64,000 bases of DNA from Atopsyche davidsoni (taxonomy: Eukaryota; Arthropoda; Insecta; Trichoptera; Hydrobiosidae): contig JAILWY010000008.1 of assembly GCA_022113835.1 (NCBI GenBank), positions 5,014,001-5,078,000 of the forward strand, in the 5' to 3' direction. Shown here one piece after another: positions 50,801 to 62,391 of this stretch (the first letter of the stretch is position 1; every line of letters starts with the position of its first letter). The notes beneath the pieces are model-generated. The model had not been told where the DNA came from and ran no database searches. It was given only the letters and a program-made list of their open reading frames with translations. The position numbers were made by a program, and so were the translations under genes.

Positions 50801-51999
50801 TTGCAGGTACAGAGTATCAGAGAACTCAGTATGTAAATGAATAATCATTATTGGATGATGGAGCCGCGGCTCCATTGGGAGTACTTGGTTATATTTAAAC
50901 CAAATGGTTATTTATTCCTAACCAAATGCTCGCCACAGTTAATTTGGTCGGTTCGGTGGACCAGCGGGCAAAGCGCTTATTGAGTTCTCCTTTTTGTGCC
51001 GATAAATTGGAATTAAAGAGAGCTATGCTGCAAAGTAATCCCCCAATAAACAAGTTCACTAACAAAGAAAATTAAGAGAAATTACTTATGCCAAAATAAA
51101 ATACGGAGTATGTTCGACGAACATGCAATTAATCGGGGTGGATTAAATATGAAGACATTTTGGAGTATTTATTAAATATTTATCCACCAATCAAAGTGCG
51201 TCATTTCTATACTTTCATATAATGAAATAATTTATGTGGCTCAATTAGACACCCTCTCCATGAAAAAAAATCCACGGATTTTCGACGTTGTGTTAAACGA
51301 TTAACTTAATATTGTATTCGTAAAAAATGTGTAAACGTAAAAAATGCGGATTAATTTTCGTTTTTGAAAGATTTCTACACAATAGAAAACAAAATTAGCC
51401 GATAGGGCCTCCCTTTTGTTAATTAAAATAAAATCAAAAATTACGCTTATATCTAATCTACTAACAAAATCGTTCTTATAAAAAAATAATACTTTTTTTA
51501 ACACAAACAGCCTGAAGGGGTTACATATGCGAATCATTTAAACATACAAAAAACCATTTGTGATTATCTTTAATTAGGATAATAGGATAAAAATCAAATT
51601 AAAAATTTTTGTTTTATATTCTGTTATATTTTGATTTCGTTATTTCAACAAAATGTTGAATCATAGAAGTACCGATTTTCAGGATCCGCAAATCTAGGTG
51701 TTATATGGATCACAGCGGTGGGATACCCCGCAGCCGACTGTTTGCAAACAAAAGCCCAACTATTTCCACCAAAATAGTTACTGTTCTACTAATTCAGTCG
51801 AATCAGCTTATCTGAGGGGAGTCCCTGAATCTGGGGTGGGGTGACCACCCTGCACGCGCGTCGGGGCACCAACCCTGTCGAAAAGTGCTGCAATCACTTT
51901 GCTATCACAAATATTCACGTACTTGAGTGACAGAAGCAAAAGCTACCTACAGATCTAAACGCCAGAGCTTTGTGAGCTTTTTAATATAAAACCGCGGTG
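44867..51999. other. Intergenic, AT-rich with scattered GC-rich patches
   Basis: Long AT-rich gene desert. Patches at about 45880-45960, 48660-48820, 50850-51030 (TGGAGCCGCGGCTCCATTGG, a palindromic word) and 51690-51900 (CTGCACGCGCGTCGGGGCAC) are GC-richer. I recognise no gene or RNA in them. Confidence 0.45.
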
Positions 52000-52121
52000 T
52001 AGAAGGACCAAGAGACCCGCTACACTATTTTCCTCTTAAAAAACCATGCACTCTGACTCAGCATGATTTTCAGTGAAATAGTCGCCAACCTCTTCTGAGG
52101 AGAGGCACTTGAAGAAGAAGC
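52000..52121 (+). mobile_element. Decayed non-LTR retrotransposon 3' end
   Basis: The frame over 52057-52100 reads LSMIFSEIVANLF then stop, like the ...MIANL C-terminus of RTE-like reverse transcriptases, followed by GAGGAGAGGCACTTGAAGAA. The same end occurs at 8092, 13506 and 58366. Only the extreme 3' end is preserved. Confidence 0.5.
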
Positions 52122-53995
52122 ATAAGCTATTGGAGTAAAATGCATTTTGCTGAAATGTGCAAAATAATAATTTGAAGTCAATCGTTGTTAGGATGAGACA
52201 GATGTTTCAAGTTATGACGTCACAGTAATATATAATGTATTTCATAATATTTAATTTAATGTTTGTTTATTAAATTTATTACAAAAATATTACTCTTAAT
52301 GTTTACAGCAAATATAAACGACAAATATTTTAGTGCGTAAATGGCTGGGAGGCTACAATATTTGTCTGTTTATATTTGTTCTTTTAGTATATAGAATTAC
52401 AATAATGGATATTTAAAGCAAATTGATAATTTATATATGTCTATTATTTAATAAAATATATATCAAATGAGCAATGCAAAATTTAAATTATTATATGTAA
52501 TGTTAAATAAACATGTTGGTTTATACTAAAACGTCCCCGGTGGGGATATAATTTGGTCACCCAAGTGGAGGGCTGATCTATGCAAATTTCAAACCTTTAT
52601 TTAAAGTAGGGGCTGAATAAACTTCCTGGGGGTTTTCGAAAAATTCCCACGAATCGGATATTATGCGCTTAAAGTGAGGGATGTCTTAGTGTTTCATTTC
52701 TGGATTAGTCACGCGCCAACAATGATTTATATGTTAAATTACTTAAATTTATGACTAAGTAAGTTACTGAATAAATTATGCCGCTAAACCAAGCTAGTTT
52801 AAAAGATGAGAAACAAAACATATTTAATTTTATAAAACTGAAATTTATATTCTCATTATCAGCTCAACTACTTGTGCATTGTATTATACGGACATGTTTT
52901 ATTAAATTCCGAATATATCAATATCAATCAGCTCATTTTGGCTGAACATACACAAATAATTTAATTTAATATATTTTTTAATATCTTTTGAAATTTATTT
53001 TGTCAAATCAGAAGCGTGAAGTTAATAAAAAAATATGGTACATAGTATAACTCGCCGAATTAAGAGAGATTATTAAATCATGCATAATATTAATTTGTAA
53101 ATTATCAAAATGAGTTTAAACATTATTTTACCGTAAGTTTTTATGAAAAAAATTTGCCAAAGGTTAAAATCAGTATTTACACATTTTTATAATTTTTTTG
53201 TGTGGATCGCACGCCACTGAATTTTATAGATTCAAATATATAACCACCCCTGCACGATCTTAGGAGCGCTTAAGGGAGTATGAGATTTTTCTATTTTTTT
53301 CTATCGTTTAAGCTTTTCACATTGTGGACTATGAGAGCTTAAGAATGCACCCAATTTTTCACGTCTTTGGTATTTTCCTCATACTGTGAATAAACCTGTA
53401 TTAAATTAAATTTGTATTTAATCCTAGGGGTTCATTGTGAAAAATAATCTCCACAAATTGATTAACCTGCTGTTTGGAGCCGGTTTAATACGGGTTTATT
53501 AAAATATACAGTAAATTCCTTTTTTAATATACGTCATCGTTAATTGTGATAATATCCAGCTTTTGCATGTATTTTAAATTGTGTATTTTATCTAATCTTT
53601 TGAAATTCCTATGCTTCTTCTTAATTATGAATATGATAGCACCAAATTTAGTAGTAGAGTAGAGTAGCTTTTCTAATCTTAAAACCAGACAATATTTTAT
53701 TTACAGGACTAAAAACAACTGGTTATGCTTTCATATCAATAATGTAATTTCATTAATTTAAAAAAAAACATAGATATTTTACACAGTGTGTGTTATTTGA
53801 TTCAATTACAATTTTATTTGATAGTTTTTTTATATTATTCAATAAAAAAGCTCGCTTTTTAATGTATCTATTTTAATAATTAAAATAATTGTATGACTGT
53901 ATGAAAATGCTTACCTAGTTTATAGACAAAAGCAACATAATAATAGTTGTTGTTGAGTGTTGTTGAGGGACAAGGCATTGGATTGGTGAAGATCC
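52122..53995. other. Intergenic, AT-rich
   Basis: A GC-richer patch at about 52530-52700 (ACGTCCCCGGTGGGGATATA). Otherwise nothing recognised. Confidence 0.5.
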
Positions 53996-54197
53996 ATTAT
54001 TATAATGATAAATAGTAACTTTGTATTTATGTCTTCACTTTGAGTTTATTAGGATTATTTGCATAACTAGTTTCGACCCTTTAGTCATGCATCTGATGAT
54101 GACCCGGTGTATAGGGTCGAAACTAGTTATGCAAATAATTCTAATAAACTCAAAGTGAAGACAAAAATACAAAGTTACCTTTTATCATTATAATAAT
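53996..54197. mobile_element. Palindromic Penelope-like terminal repeat pair around a hammerhead motif
   Basis: Arms 53996-54080 and 54113-54197 are reverse complements over about 85 bp with only a few differences (plus-strand right arm: AGGGTCGAAACTAGTTATGC, CTAATAAACTCAAAGTGAAG). The 32-base centre holds the first box and stem II of a hammerhead. This is the expected end product of two terminal repeats joined head to head, or of a strand switch at the ribozyme hairpin. Confidence 0.65.
54093..54123 (+). ncRNA. Hammerhead ribozyme core (consensus boxes)
   Basis: CTGATGA (54093-54099), stem II GACCC (54101-54105) with GGGTC (54114-54118), and GAAAC (54119-54123). Both conserved boxes match the hammerhead consensus exactly, and this arrangement is known from Penelope-like terminal repeats. 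The cleavage-site strand and stem I/III pairing were not proven here, and the long flanking palindrome would compete with ribozyme folding. Confidence 0.6.
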
Positions 54198-57100
54198 AGT
54201 TATTTTTTTTAACTCACGGTGATTTGAGACATGTGGTTCAGAAAATCAATTAAAAGCCTCAAAAAATTTATAAATATTTTTTTAGTTATTATTTCACTTG
54301 GGGCAGGGCGCAAAGCCTCTTGTATCAGCCGTCCATCAGATCCGAGCTATGAATTTTCAATATTCGCCCTCGCGCGCGGGGCACGTCCGCAGAATCTCAG
54401 ATAATGTGTTAGATAAACGCTTCTCGAGAAAACGCCCTGAATCTGAAAATCCCCAGGCTCCACAAAGGTGAAAATATACATGATTCACTGCTCCATCGCC
54501 GGGAAACTCTCGAGCTTGAAGATTGAACACTGCATTCGCACCTCGCGAAACTTTAAATCTATCCAGAATCGCAGACTTTTTAGAATATTTCGCTTTGCAG
54601 TTGAGTTTTGTTGTGCGATGGAATCGGTTAAAGCCAGAATTGAACTTTCTAATATGCAATTTTTGATCTTATTTAAAATAAATAAAAAATATATAAAACC
54701 ACGAAAAACTGATGCTGCAATAAACCAACACTGTTACAATAAAACAAAAATGGTGAAACAAGTTTCACAAAATTTCTATATTGGTGAAATAAAAAAAACA
54801 TGTCAAGGTGTAATAAAAAAAAAATGCGTAAAAAATATTTACTAATTGTAAACTATAATGCATTTTTATTTGTATATAATCAACCAATGTCATAAATAAA
54901 TACAAAAATTGAGAAATGTTTTAAAAATACGATGTATTTAGATGCATTGATACTTAATATCCAGGTTTAATCAAATATACACATCTTTAAAAGTTTACCG
55001 CAGCTATCTTATATATTTATTTTTAATCATACTAACTTTTAAGTAGCAATACAAAGTGTCTCAGTAAACAAAGGAAAGAATAACAATAAAAAATAAAATC
55101 TTTTATCTCCAGAACGGGCAATATAAACGAGTAATATAATGCCATGGCTCGCGTACGAGACAAATAATATTTTGAATATTGAAAAATATGTTTCATGTAT
55201 TTCAGAAATGTGTTTCACATTATATAACACATTTTATATATACGCGAAACATGATTGCAAGCTATTTTAAAACACAAAAAAATTATAAATATATCTAAGC
55301 AATAAAAATAATTATTTTTTTGTATAGTAAAACAGTAATATATGTGATAAATCTTCGATGTCTCAGTATTTGAAATTGTACTTAAAATTTATTTAAAAAA
55401 AATTTAAAATATATAATATAAGCTTAAAATTCTAAATTATTGAAAATTTAACTTGTCGGTCGTGGTTAAATAATATATTTGAAAGGCGTATAAAATATTT
55501 CACATGCCAAGTCGGAGGTACGTCACTGGATAAAGGGAAAGGGTGGCTGGCATCTGTTGGGGTTACTAACAAATTTCACGAAACTAGGTTTTTCTCGCTG
55601 GCAGAGATTCTCTTATTAAATATAATTTCTCGTGTGATAGATGTCATTCTTGTTTTGTGATTGTCGCAGATTTCTTGAAGCCCGTGATAAATTTTCATGT
55701 TTTTACTCACACTTGTAATACAATTTGATTCATCGTAAGACAGTAACTTCTGTTGATAATTAAGCCGAAGTGATTTTTTTTATTTTCACTAATGTTAATA
55801 TATAACATTATATTTAGTTAGATTCGTCTTAACGGTGTTTGTAAAAAAATATTATTTGTTCATGCTTTTGTTACTTTTTTTTTATCACAAAACACTACTG
55901 AATTGACAAAGTTTTTTTGCATTTTCGTTGTTTGCAAAGATGTTTTAATTATTTAACATAGTATTGTAAAAGTAAAATTTGTAGTCAAATATTTTATTTA
56001 TTTATTTGATAATGCTATTAGAAGCCTCTTTCGTTAATAATAAAATAATTGTATGAAACTAACTTGATTTTGTTTAAATATATAATACTTTAAGTTAAAT
56101 GTTTTTTGAATAGTATTTCATCCTTGGATGATGAGTGAATATTTTTGGTAGTGCATTTCTTATTTTTTAATATTTAGACAAATAATTAAATATCACGAGA
56201 AAAAAATAAATACCTAATATGAAAGTAAAATATATTAAAGACAGCATCCCTTGTTGTTATTCTCTGGTCCACTTTATCCAATGTTTTCTACCCTCCAACC
56301 GTCTATCCATTTTTATTAACGAATCACACCCCCTTACTTAGCACCAACTTATATATGAGATAAAGGAGGCTGTCACGGACGCCAAACATAAAACACGGTA
56401 TTGTTTTCTTGCGCGGAAAAGTCTAGATCTTCTTGTCACAAGCTTTGTTTCCTGTTTGTCGTATTATTTAAAATGAATAGATTAAATTTAAAACCGGATA
56501 CTGAAGTTTGAAAAGTTATATTTTGTTGGGTATTTATAAAATTTTGAAAGAGTTATGTTTTTTAGTTACAGAATAATCATATGACAAAAATCCCGATAAA
56601 TATCAAAATAAACTTAAAATCAAATTAAAAAAAAAACCCTGTTCATTTTAGGAGCACTAATTTTTTATTTAAAATCTTATCCGAGTTAATGGGAAACTAT
56701 TTAAAATGACGTGCATATCAAAATACCGGATATAGTAAAACAAAGAGATCCGTGTGGTATATTGCTAAAAAAAATATTTTTAGAAACATATACAAGATAA
56801 ATTACTGATGGAAGCAAAAAATATCTATTGTTGATATTTTATAAAATCTAAGCTTACCTGCACAAATATATATTTGAGTAATAAATTATTCAATTCCAGA
56901 TCATATAACTCTATTTTTTTATTGAAATGATGTAAGATGACTTTTGTTAACATTGAGTGTGTATTTGTTAAATAAAACTCGAACTTAATGCCATTGCTAT
57001 ATATAATTATTTTGCAGACTCATGGTCAATTTACAAATGGAGTCGTGGAAAATTTAAAAATATATGCATAGTTACCTAATTTTGGAAATTCACTGAAACA

Positions 57101-58109
57101 TCTCTTTCAGTCTCTCTCTCTCTATTTCTGTCAGATGATAAAAAAAACAGAATACTAGCTTTTATTGTATGGATTGCTGCCTGTGGTGAGATAAATGTAT
57201 TGAATCTGGCGTTCTCTATACACTGTTGGGTAAAAACCTGAATGTAGAATTAGGGTATTGGTAATATCACAATATGCCCACTGAGTTAACATAATAGTAG
57301 TATTAGTAGAATGAATTTAATCTCGACACATTGGTTTGTTTTGTAATACTGAATCCTTAAAGCCAGCAAATATTGATTGTCAAATAACTGGGGATAGTAC
57401 TATTTTTTACAAGGAAGCATTTTCATCTTTCAAATATTTTGTTTAATATTTTTAGAGTATTTAAAAAATAGTTTCCCTTTACATTGCTAGCATGCATGAG
57501 GGATCATTAGTTTATTTAAAATTTATGAAACTTTTGAGTAGTATAAATATAGATTAAATTCTGCTGTAGTCGCCTAGCCATTTGGTAATTTATATTTGTT
57601 GTGAATTGATAATATTTTATTCACACTTTATTTAATTAATGCAATAAAGCCAGTTAGCAACAAAAGTGAGTAACTGAATACACAGTTGTTAAAAACAAAT
57701 AATTGATTATAATGACTGAAATTCTGACAAAACAAACAATCTCGTTAAAAAAATATTCTCCTAATATATTTATTGTCTTATTCGTAATTACGACTGATAC
57801 ATTACTAAAAAAATATACTGGTATTATCAGTTTGTTTGTAGGTTTCTCAAATACTATATAATACTGAGGTATTCTGATCTTTCCTCAATGATTTGGTCGA
57901 ATCATTGAATATTTTACCAATCATCTCTATATTATTTCGGTTAATATAGTTTCTTTAACTATTTGGTATAAATGATGGAAAAAAGTACCGTGTGGCTAAG
58001 ATATATCATTGGAAGCTTATTAAAGACACTTAATGCCAGTTGTTGAGATATTGAGGCCTAGATACTTGAAAAAGCATCATAACAAAAAATCGAGGCGTTT
58101 CAAATGTGG
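54198..58109. other. Intergenic with CpG-rich patches
   Basis: Patches at about 54290-54640 (TATTCGCCCTCGCGCGCGGG), 55500-55560 and 56270-56450 are GC-richer. Open frames of 100 (minus, 54357-54659) and 125 codons (plus, 54468-54845) overlap in the first patch on opposite strands, and neither has a known domain. The rest is AT-rich. Confidence 0.45.
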
Positions 58110-58430
58110 TTTTATAGGAGAACACTAAAAATATACAAAAAAAACTTGGACTGAATGCGCAATGGAAAAGAATTACTGACGATGGTAAAAAAGAAATCAT
58201 CGTTTGGCCATATGTTAAGAAATAACATATAAAGCTTACTGCTGGGAGAAATACCAAAAAAGAGGTATTGGAAGTAGAAGTTTACATGGATGCAATTTTT
58301 TTCAAGAAGCAGGAAGTCGGGACTATAGCCAAACCAATAAGACTGACCTAGGATAAAGATTTGCTCAGTGAGATGATCAACAACCTCTTCTGAGGAAACA
58401 CACTTGAAAAAGAAGATAAATGACGAACAT
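58110..58430 (+). mobile_element. Decayed non-LTR retrotransposon C-terminal fragment
   Basis: Conceptual pieces in shifting frames read TWTECAMEKNY (58125-58157), then KKKSSFGHMLRNNI-stop-SLLLGEIPKK and KRGIGSR (to about 58290), matching the GH-LRN-KY-LL...G-RGxGR ending of RTE/CR1-like reverse transcriptases. It ends with a MINNLF-stop segment and GAAACACACTTGAAAAAGAA (58366-58418), shared with the copies at 8, 13.5 and 52 kb. Stops and frameshifts show that it is dead. A 123-codon minus frame over it is a shadow. Confidence 0.55.
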
Positions 58431-61400
58431 AAATAAATAATTTCTAAGCAAGAAAAAAAGCTATTGACTTTTATAGTAGTCAATTGAAATTATGTTTGAA
58501 ATAAGTAAATCTTATTGTCAATATTTAATGGGTTTATGTATAAAACTGCATCAATAACCTTCATACGCTTATTGTGTTTTATCTAGACACAACCTTTTTC
58601 ATTAAGTGTTTTTATCGAAACGACTACATCAACCAAATGCTTCTTATCACCCCCCTGGCCTGGAATTAAAGTCGCTGAGAATAATCCGTCTTACCTGTTC
58701 TAATAAAACGTACACTAAGGGTGAGTGTTTTCTACCCTAATGGGTGTATATAAATCAGAGACGAAGGCTTCGACTGATTTGAAAGCCTTAAAGAAGGCAA
58801 CGTGATTAGGGTGAAAAATGAAGACGGTGTGCGTGTGAATAAATTGTTTTTTTTTAATGTGGGTTTTTTTCGTTTGAAATGGATCGTGACGCTTTTGTAC
58901 TTGATCTGATGTGGATTTATGCTCGTCTATTGAGTTTTGGGTTTATTTGCATTTATTGTGTTGTGTTTATTTGGGTTAGTATGTCTTTAGATTTATCGAC
59001 ATATCTCTTAATTGATTTCAATACCTTATGCATTAAAAAAAAAATCACCATTGATTTTTTTGTTCTAATTTATTACCGATTCATTTATGCAACCAACATG
59101 CTTAAGAATGTTTTGTAAAAATTATGGTATATTTTTCAAAAACAAAAAAACAAAAAAATTAAAAACTTTAAGTAAACCGTTAAAATAGTCTGGCAATAAA
59201 TTTTATTTAAAAAAAATATTTAAATAAAAAACGTAGTAAATTTTCAAATGTAAGTCTAAGCATTGGAGCTCGTATTATTTCAAAAAGTTGTTTGTAATGA
59301 AATAACTGATTATATGTATCAAAACCAGAGGAAAAACTTTTAAGTATAATTCATTTCTATTAGTAATATTATACTTTAAATGGTTTTGGTCTAGACATCA
59401 TTTTTTTTCTAACTTTACTTGACATATTTTATTTTCAAAAAAGGTTACCAATTAAAAATAGCTTAGAATTCGCACTTAAAGGGATGACATGAAATCCCTC
59501 TGTAAAAAAAGATAAGATCAAGGCGAATAAGAGCATTATTTAAACTAATTCTTCTACAAGGAGTAGTTCAATGTTTTATTATTAAACTATAACTTCTATT
59601 TTTAGGTATTATGCCAAGCTTTTAGTGTGAAAGTCATGCCTTATAATGTATTGAAAGCTTTTTTTTTCTTCAAAAATGTGTCTAATAGTAAATCGTGAAA
59701 ACCAGATTAATTAGGATTTTGACCCGTCAAACCATTATCTTATTTTTTGTAAATTAACGTAAGTAAACTCATTTAATCGACGTGTCTACTGAAATTAAAT
59801 AAATTATATTTGAATGTTTAAAAAAAATATTTGAATTTACATTTTGGAGAAATTAAAAATATTTAATATTATTTTAAGCTTCGGATGAATAATTAAACTT
59901 CAAAATAGCTAGTATTGTTTCAGTAAAAAACAAACAAAAAAACAAAATCAAGAAACAGGGCATAATTTTATAAATAATTTTTTTAATGAAACAATAAAGT
60001 AGTTCAGTAAAAGCTGTTTTAATATGAATAATTATTTGTTAAAATAGTCGCGCACACAGAAAAATTTACAAGATCTAGTGCAATATTTTCTAACAGTAGA
60101 AAAAAAAACAAACTTATTTTTCGCCATTTTTAAAAGTCAAAAACCTTAGATACTTTACAAAATCACCGGTCGCAAGAGATAAACGTATTTACTTCTCAAA
60201 AAACGAGTTTTAAAATGAAGCCAAGGTGTGAGAATATATCTAAGCATGGAGGTATCTTTAATATTTTAAACAGTTTTTAGGTTTATTTATATTTGAATCT
60301 TATAAAATATTTATAAATTCTATTATCAGTCAAATCATATTTAAAACTGCTGCTTTATAACTAGCATAACAGATGATAGCAATGTGACGAGAAGATTAAA
60401 TAAAATGTAAGAGAAGAGAAAATTGATTGATGTATACAAATATGAAAAGCTGACATGATATATTATTAAGTAGAATTGTTCATTTTAAAGTTTTTTTAAA
60501 ATAAATACTTCACACCCAAAACATAATTTTTTTATGTCTTTGTACCAAAAAGCAGTAAGAATAAAAATAATATTATATAACTATAAGACGACTTTGCGAT
60601 ATGACGTTATAGATTTAAGGAGTAAGTTGAACATTTAACTCATGTGTAAACTTGTCATGTAGTCAAATTACATATAGTAGGTGCTTGTAGTGTTTGAGCT
60701 AAATTTAACACAGCCCACGGGTATTGTCATTCCTCAGCAGGCCTAAGCATCGTCTACGTGACGTAATCAAGGAAGCAACGTTTACGTGGAAGTCACAGAG
60801 TCGCCCGTGAAGTATTACCGAAAAACGTGAGCTCTGAAAACGTAGAAGCAGTGTTTCTTTATTATTTATACCGCAAAAATTAAGCATTAAAATTTTTCAT
60901 ACATTGTATACGTATACATTTATACGTTTAAAATTGTTGTTTAAATGTACATTAAAAGCCACAAGCCAGTGGACACAAAGCAAGCAAACAAAGCATATAA
61001 AAGTGCGTTTCATTTCTGTAAACACAGTACAAGAAAAAGCCTCAGACGCGACTAAGCATAATCATTTGAACCTGAGTGTCAGATTTTTTTTTGGCAATAA
61101 ACACTGATAGACTGCGCTGGCATGCAACTTGCATGCATGTACGACTTAAAACAAATATACAGAGTACTGTTCAATTTCTCAGTGTGTGCAAAGATCTGAG
61201 ATGAATTGGATTGATGCCGTAATGCAATACTGATGTGTTTCGGGCGAGTAAATCTGGAAGATGGTGTGGCTGTCCCGGGATTGCTGGCGCATTCTTTCGG
61301 AAATGGCCTAATCTCGTGGGGGATGAGGCGCCTAGAATGATGATGGTCGGGAGTGTGAGAGGTAATTACCCTGAAACATGTCTCACCCCCTTCTCTCGAG

Positions 61401-62018
61401 TAGATTATTATCAACAAAACCACACAAACATGTATGTATGTACAAAAGAAATTGATCACAGTATTTTTTTTGAATTATTTTATAAACTTTTTCTCGACTT
61501 GCGTTCAGATTTTTTTAGTTTATTAAACTCATAAGTTTGATGACATTTTTTTGTATATTGTATAGTGAGGGAGAACTTTAGTTAATGTACCAATTTGGTT
61601 CACATTTTCAAGAAAGTTTAAAGAGGGTGGATTCAAAAGAAAATTGGTAAGATTCACTTTTAATTTGTAACCGACAACAGTGCATGTTGAATTAGTTTCT
61701 TATAGAGTGATTGTGTAAGGTAAATTGGTTCCCAAGAAACGAGTAAGTGGGTCCGCGAAGCACCGTTTGGGGACCTGTGGCCAGGTTGGACGGGGATCAG
61801 CGCCATTGCAAGGGTAGTACGCACGACGTAGTGTCGTTATGTGATATTTATTGTCATGTTGTCGTACTTGCTTGCACGAATGGCTGTTGTTATGTTTGTA
61901 CTTTAATCTCTGATAATGCTTTGTTTGCTTTTCGGTTACGAAAAAACCAAAAAGCGTTTTTGTATTTTTATTCACCCGTAAGTAATTTTTGATTTTTTCA
62001 TGGCTTCAAGGTCACAAA

Positions 62019-62019
<1 letters not shown>
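58431..62019. other. Intergenic, AT-rich with scattered GC-rich patches
   Basis: GC-richer patches at about 58680-58830, 60700-60800, 61190-61400 and 61710-61860 lie in AT-rich DNA. Open frames of 60-126 codons cross them on both strands, but none shows a domain. Confidence 0.45.

Positions 62020-62097
<78 letters not shown>
62020..62097. repeat. (AT)n microsatellite
   Basis: About 39 uninterrupted AT units, the longest simple repeat in the window. Confidence 0.95.
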
Positions 62098-62099
<2 letters not shown>

Positions 62100-62155
62100 A
62101 GTAAAGTAAAGATATAAAGTATATATTTATTTAATGTATAGATTTAATAATTTTT

Positions 62156-62383
62156 GGTACTTGTTTTTTATCCGACCTCCAAAAAACTTGGACCTAGCCT
62201 TTTTTTTTTTTTTTTTTTTACTTGTACCTAACCTAACCTAACCCAACGAATCGAGCGGTCATGGAAATCTGCAAAGGAACGAAATAAACGCCACAACGGA
62301 ACTCATCGTCATATGATAGATTCTTATCTCTGCGAGTACAAGTACATTAAAAAAATTTGGTGGTCGGATAAAAAACAAGTACC
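62156..62383. mobile_element. MITE with 22-bp terminal inverted repeats and 8-bp target duplication
   Basis: The ends GGTACTTGTTTTTTATCCGACC and its exact reverse complement bound a 228-bp element. TAATTTTT directly flanks both sides (62148-62155 and 62384-62391), giving an 8-bp target-site duplication as made by hAT- or P-type transposases. No transposase is encoded. The perfect ends suggest a fairly recent insertion. Inside are a poly(T) run and three telomere-type CCTAA units. Confidence 0.88.
62227..62241 (-). repeat. Short telomere-type repeat (TTAGG)3
   Basis: Three CCTAA units, followed by CCC, inside the MITE. TTAGG is the common insect telomere unit; with three copies this may be chance or part of the element. 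Confidence 0.5.
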
Positions 62384-62391
62384 TAATTTTT

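Noticed and set aside
54357..54845. Overlapping 100- and 125-codon frames on opposite strands
   Set aside because: No domain on either strand; the plus frame ends in lysine-rich AT-driven sequence. Treated as a CpG-rich patch.
58112..58483. Minus-strand 123-codon open frame, hydrophobic and receptor-like at first sight
   Set aside because: It is antisense to a decayed non-LTR reverse transcriptase end that recurs elsewhere in the window.
62020..62097. AT repeat as a possible replication origin
   Set aside because: Simple AT microsatellites are common in such genomes and nothing nearby supports an origin.
62227..62241. Chromosome-end telomere
   Set aside because: Only three CCTAA units are present and they lie inside a delimited transposable element.
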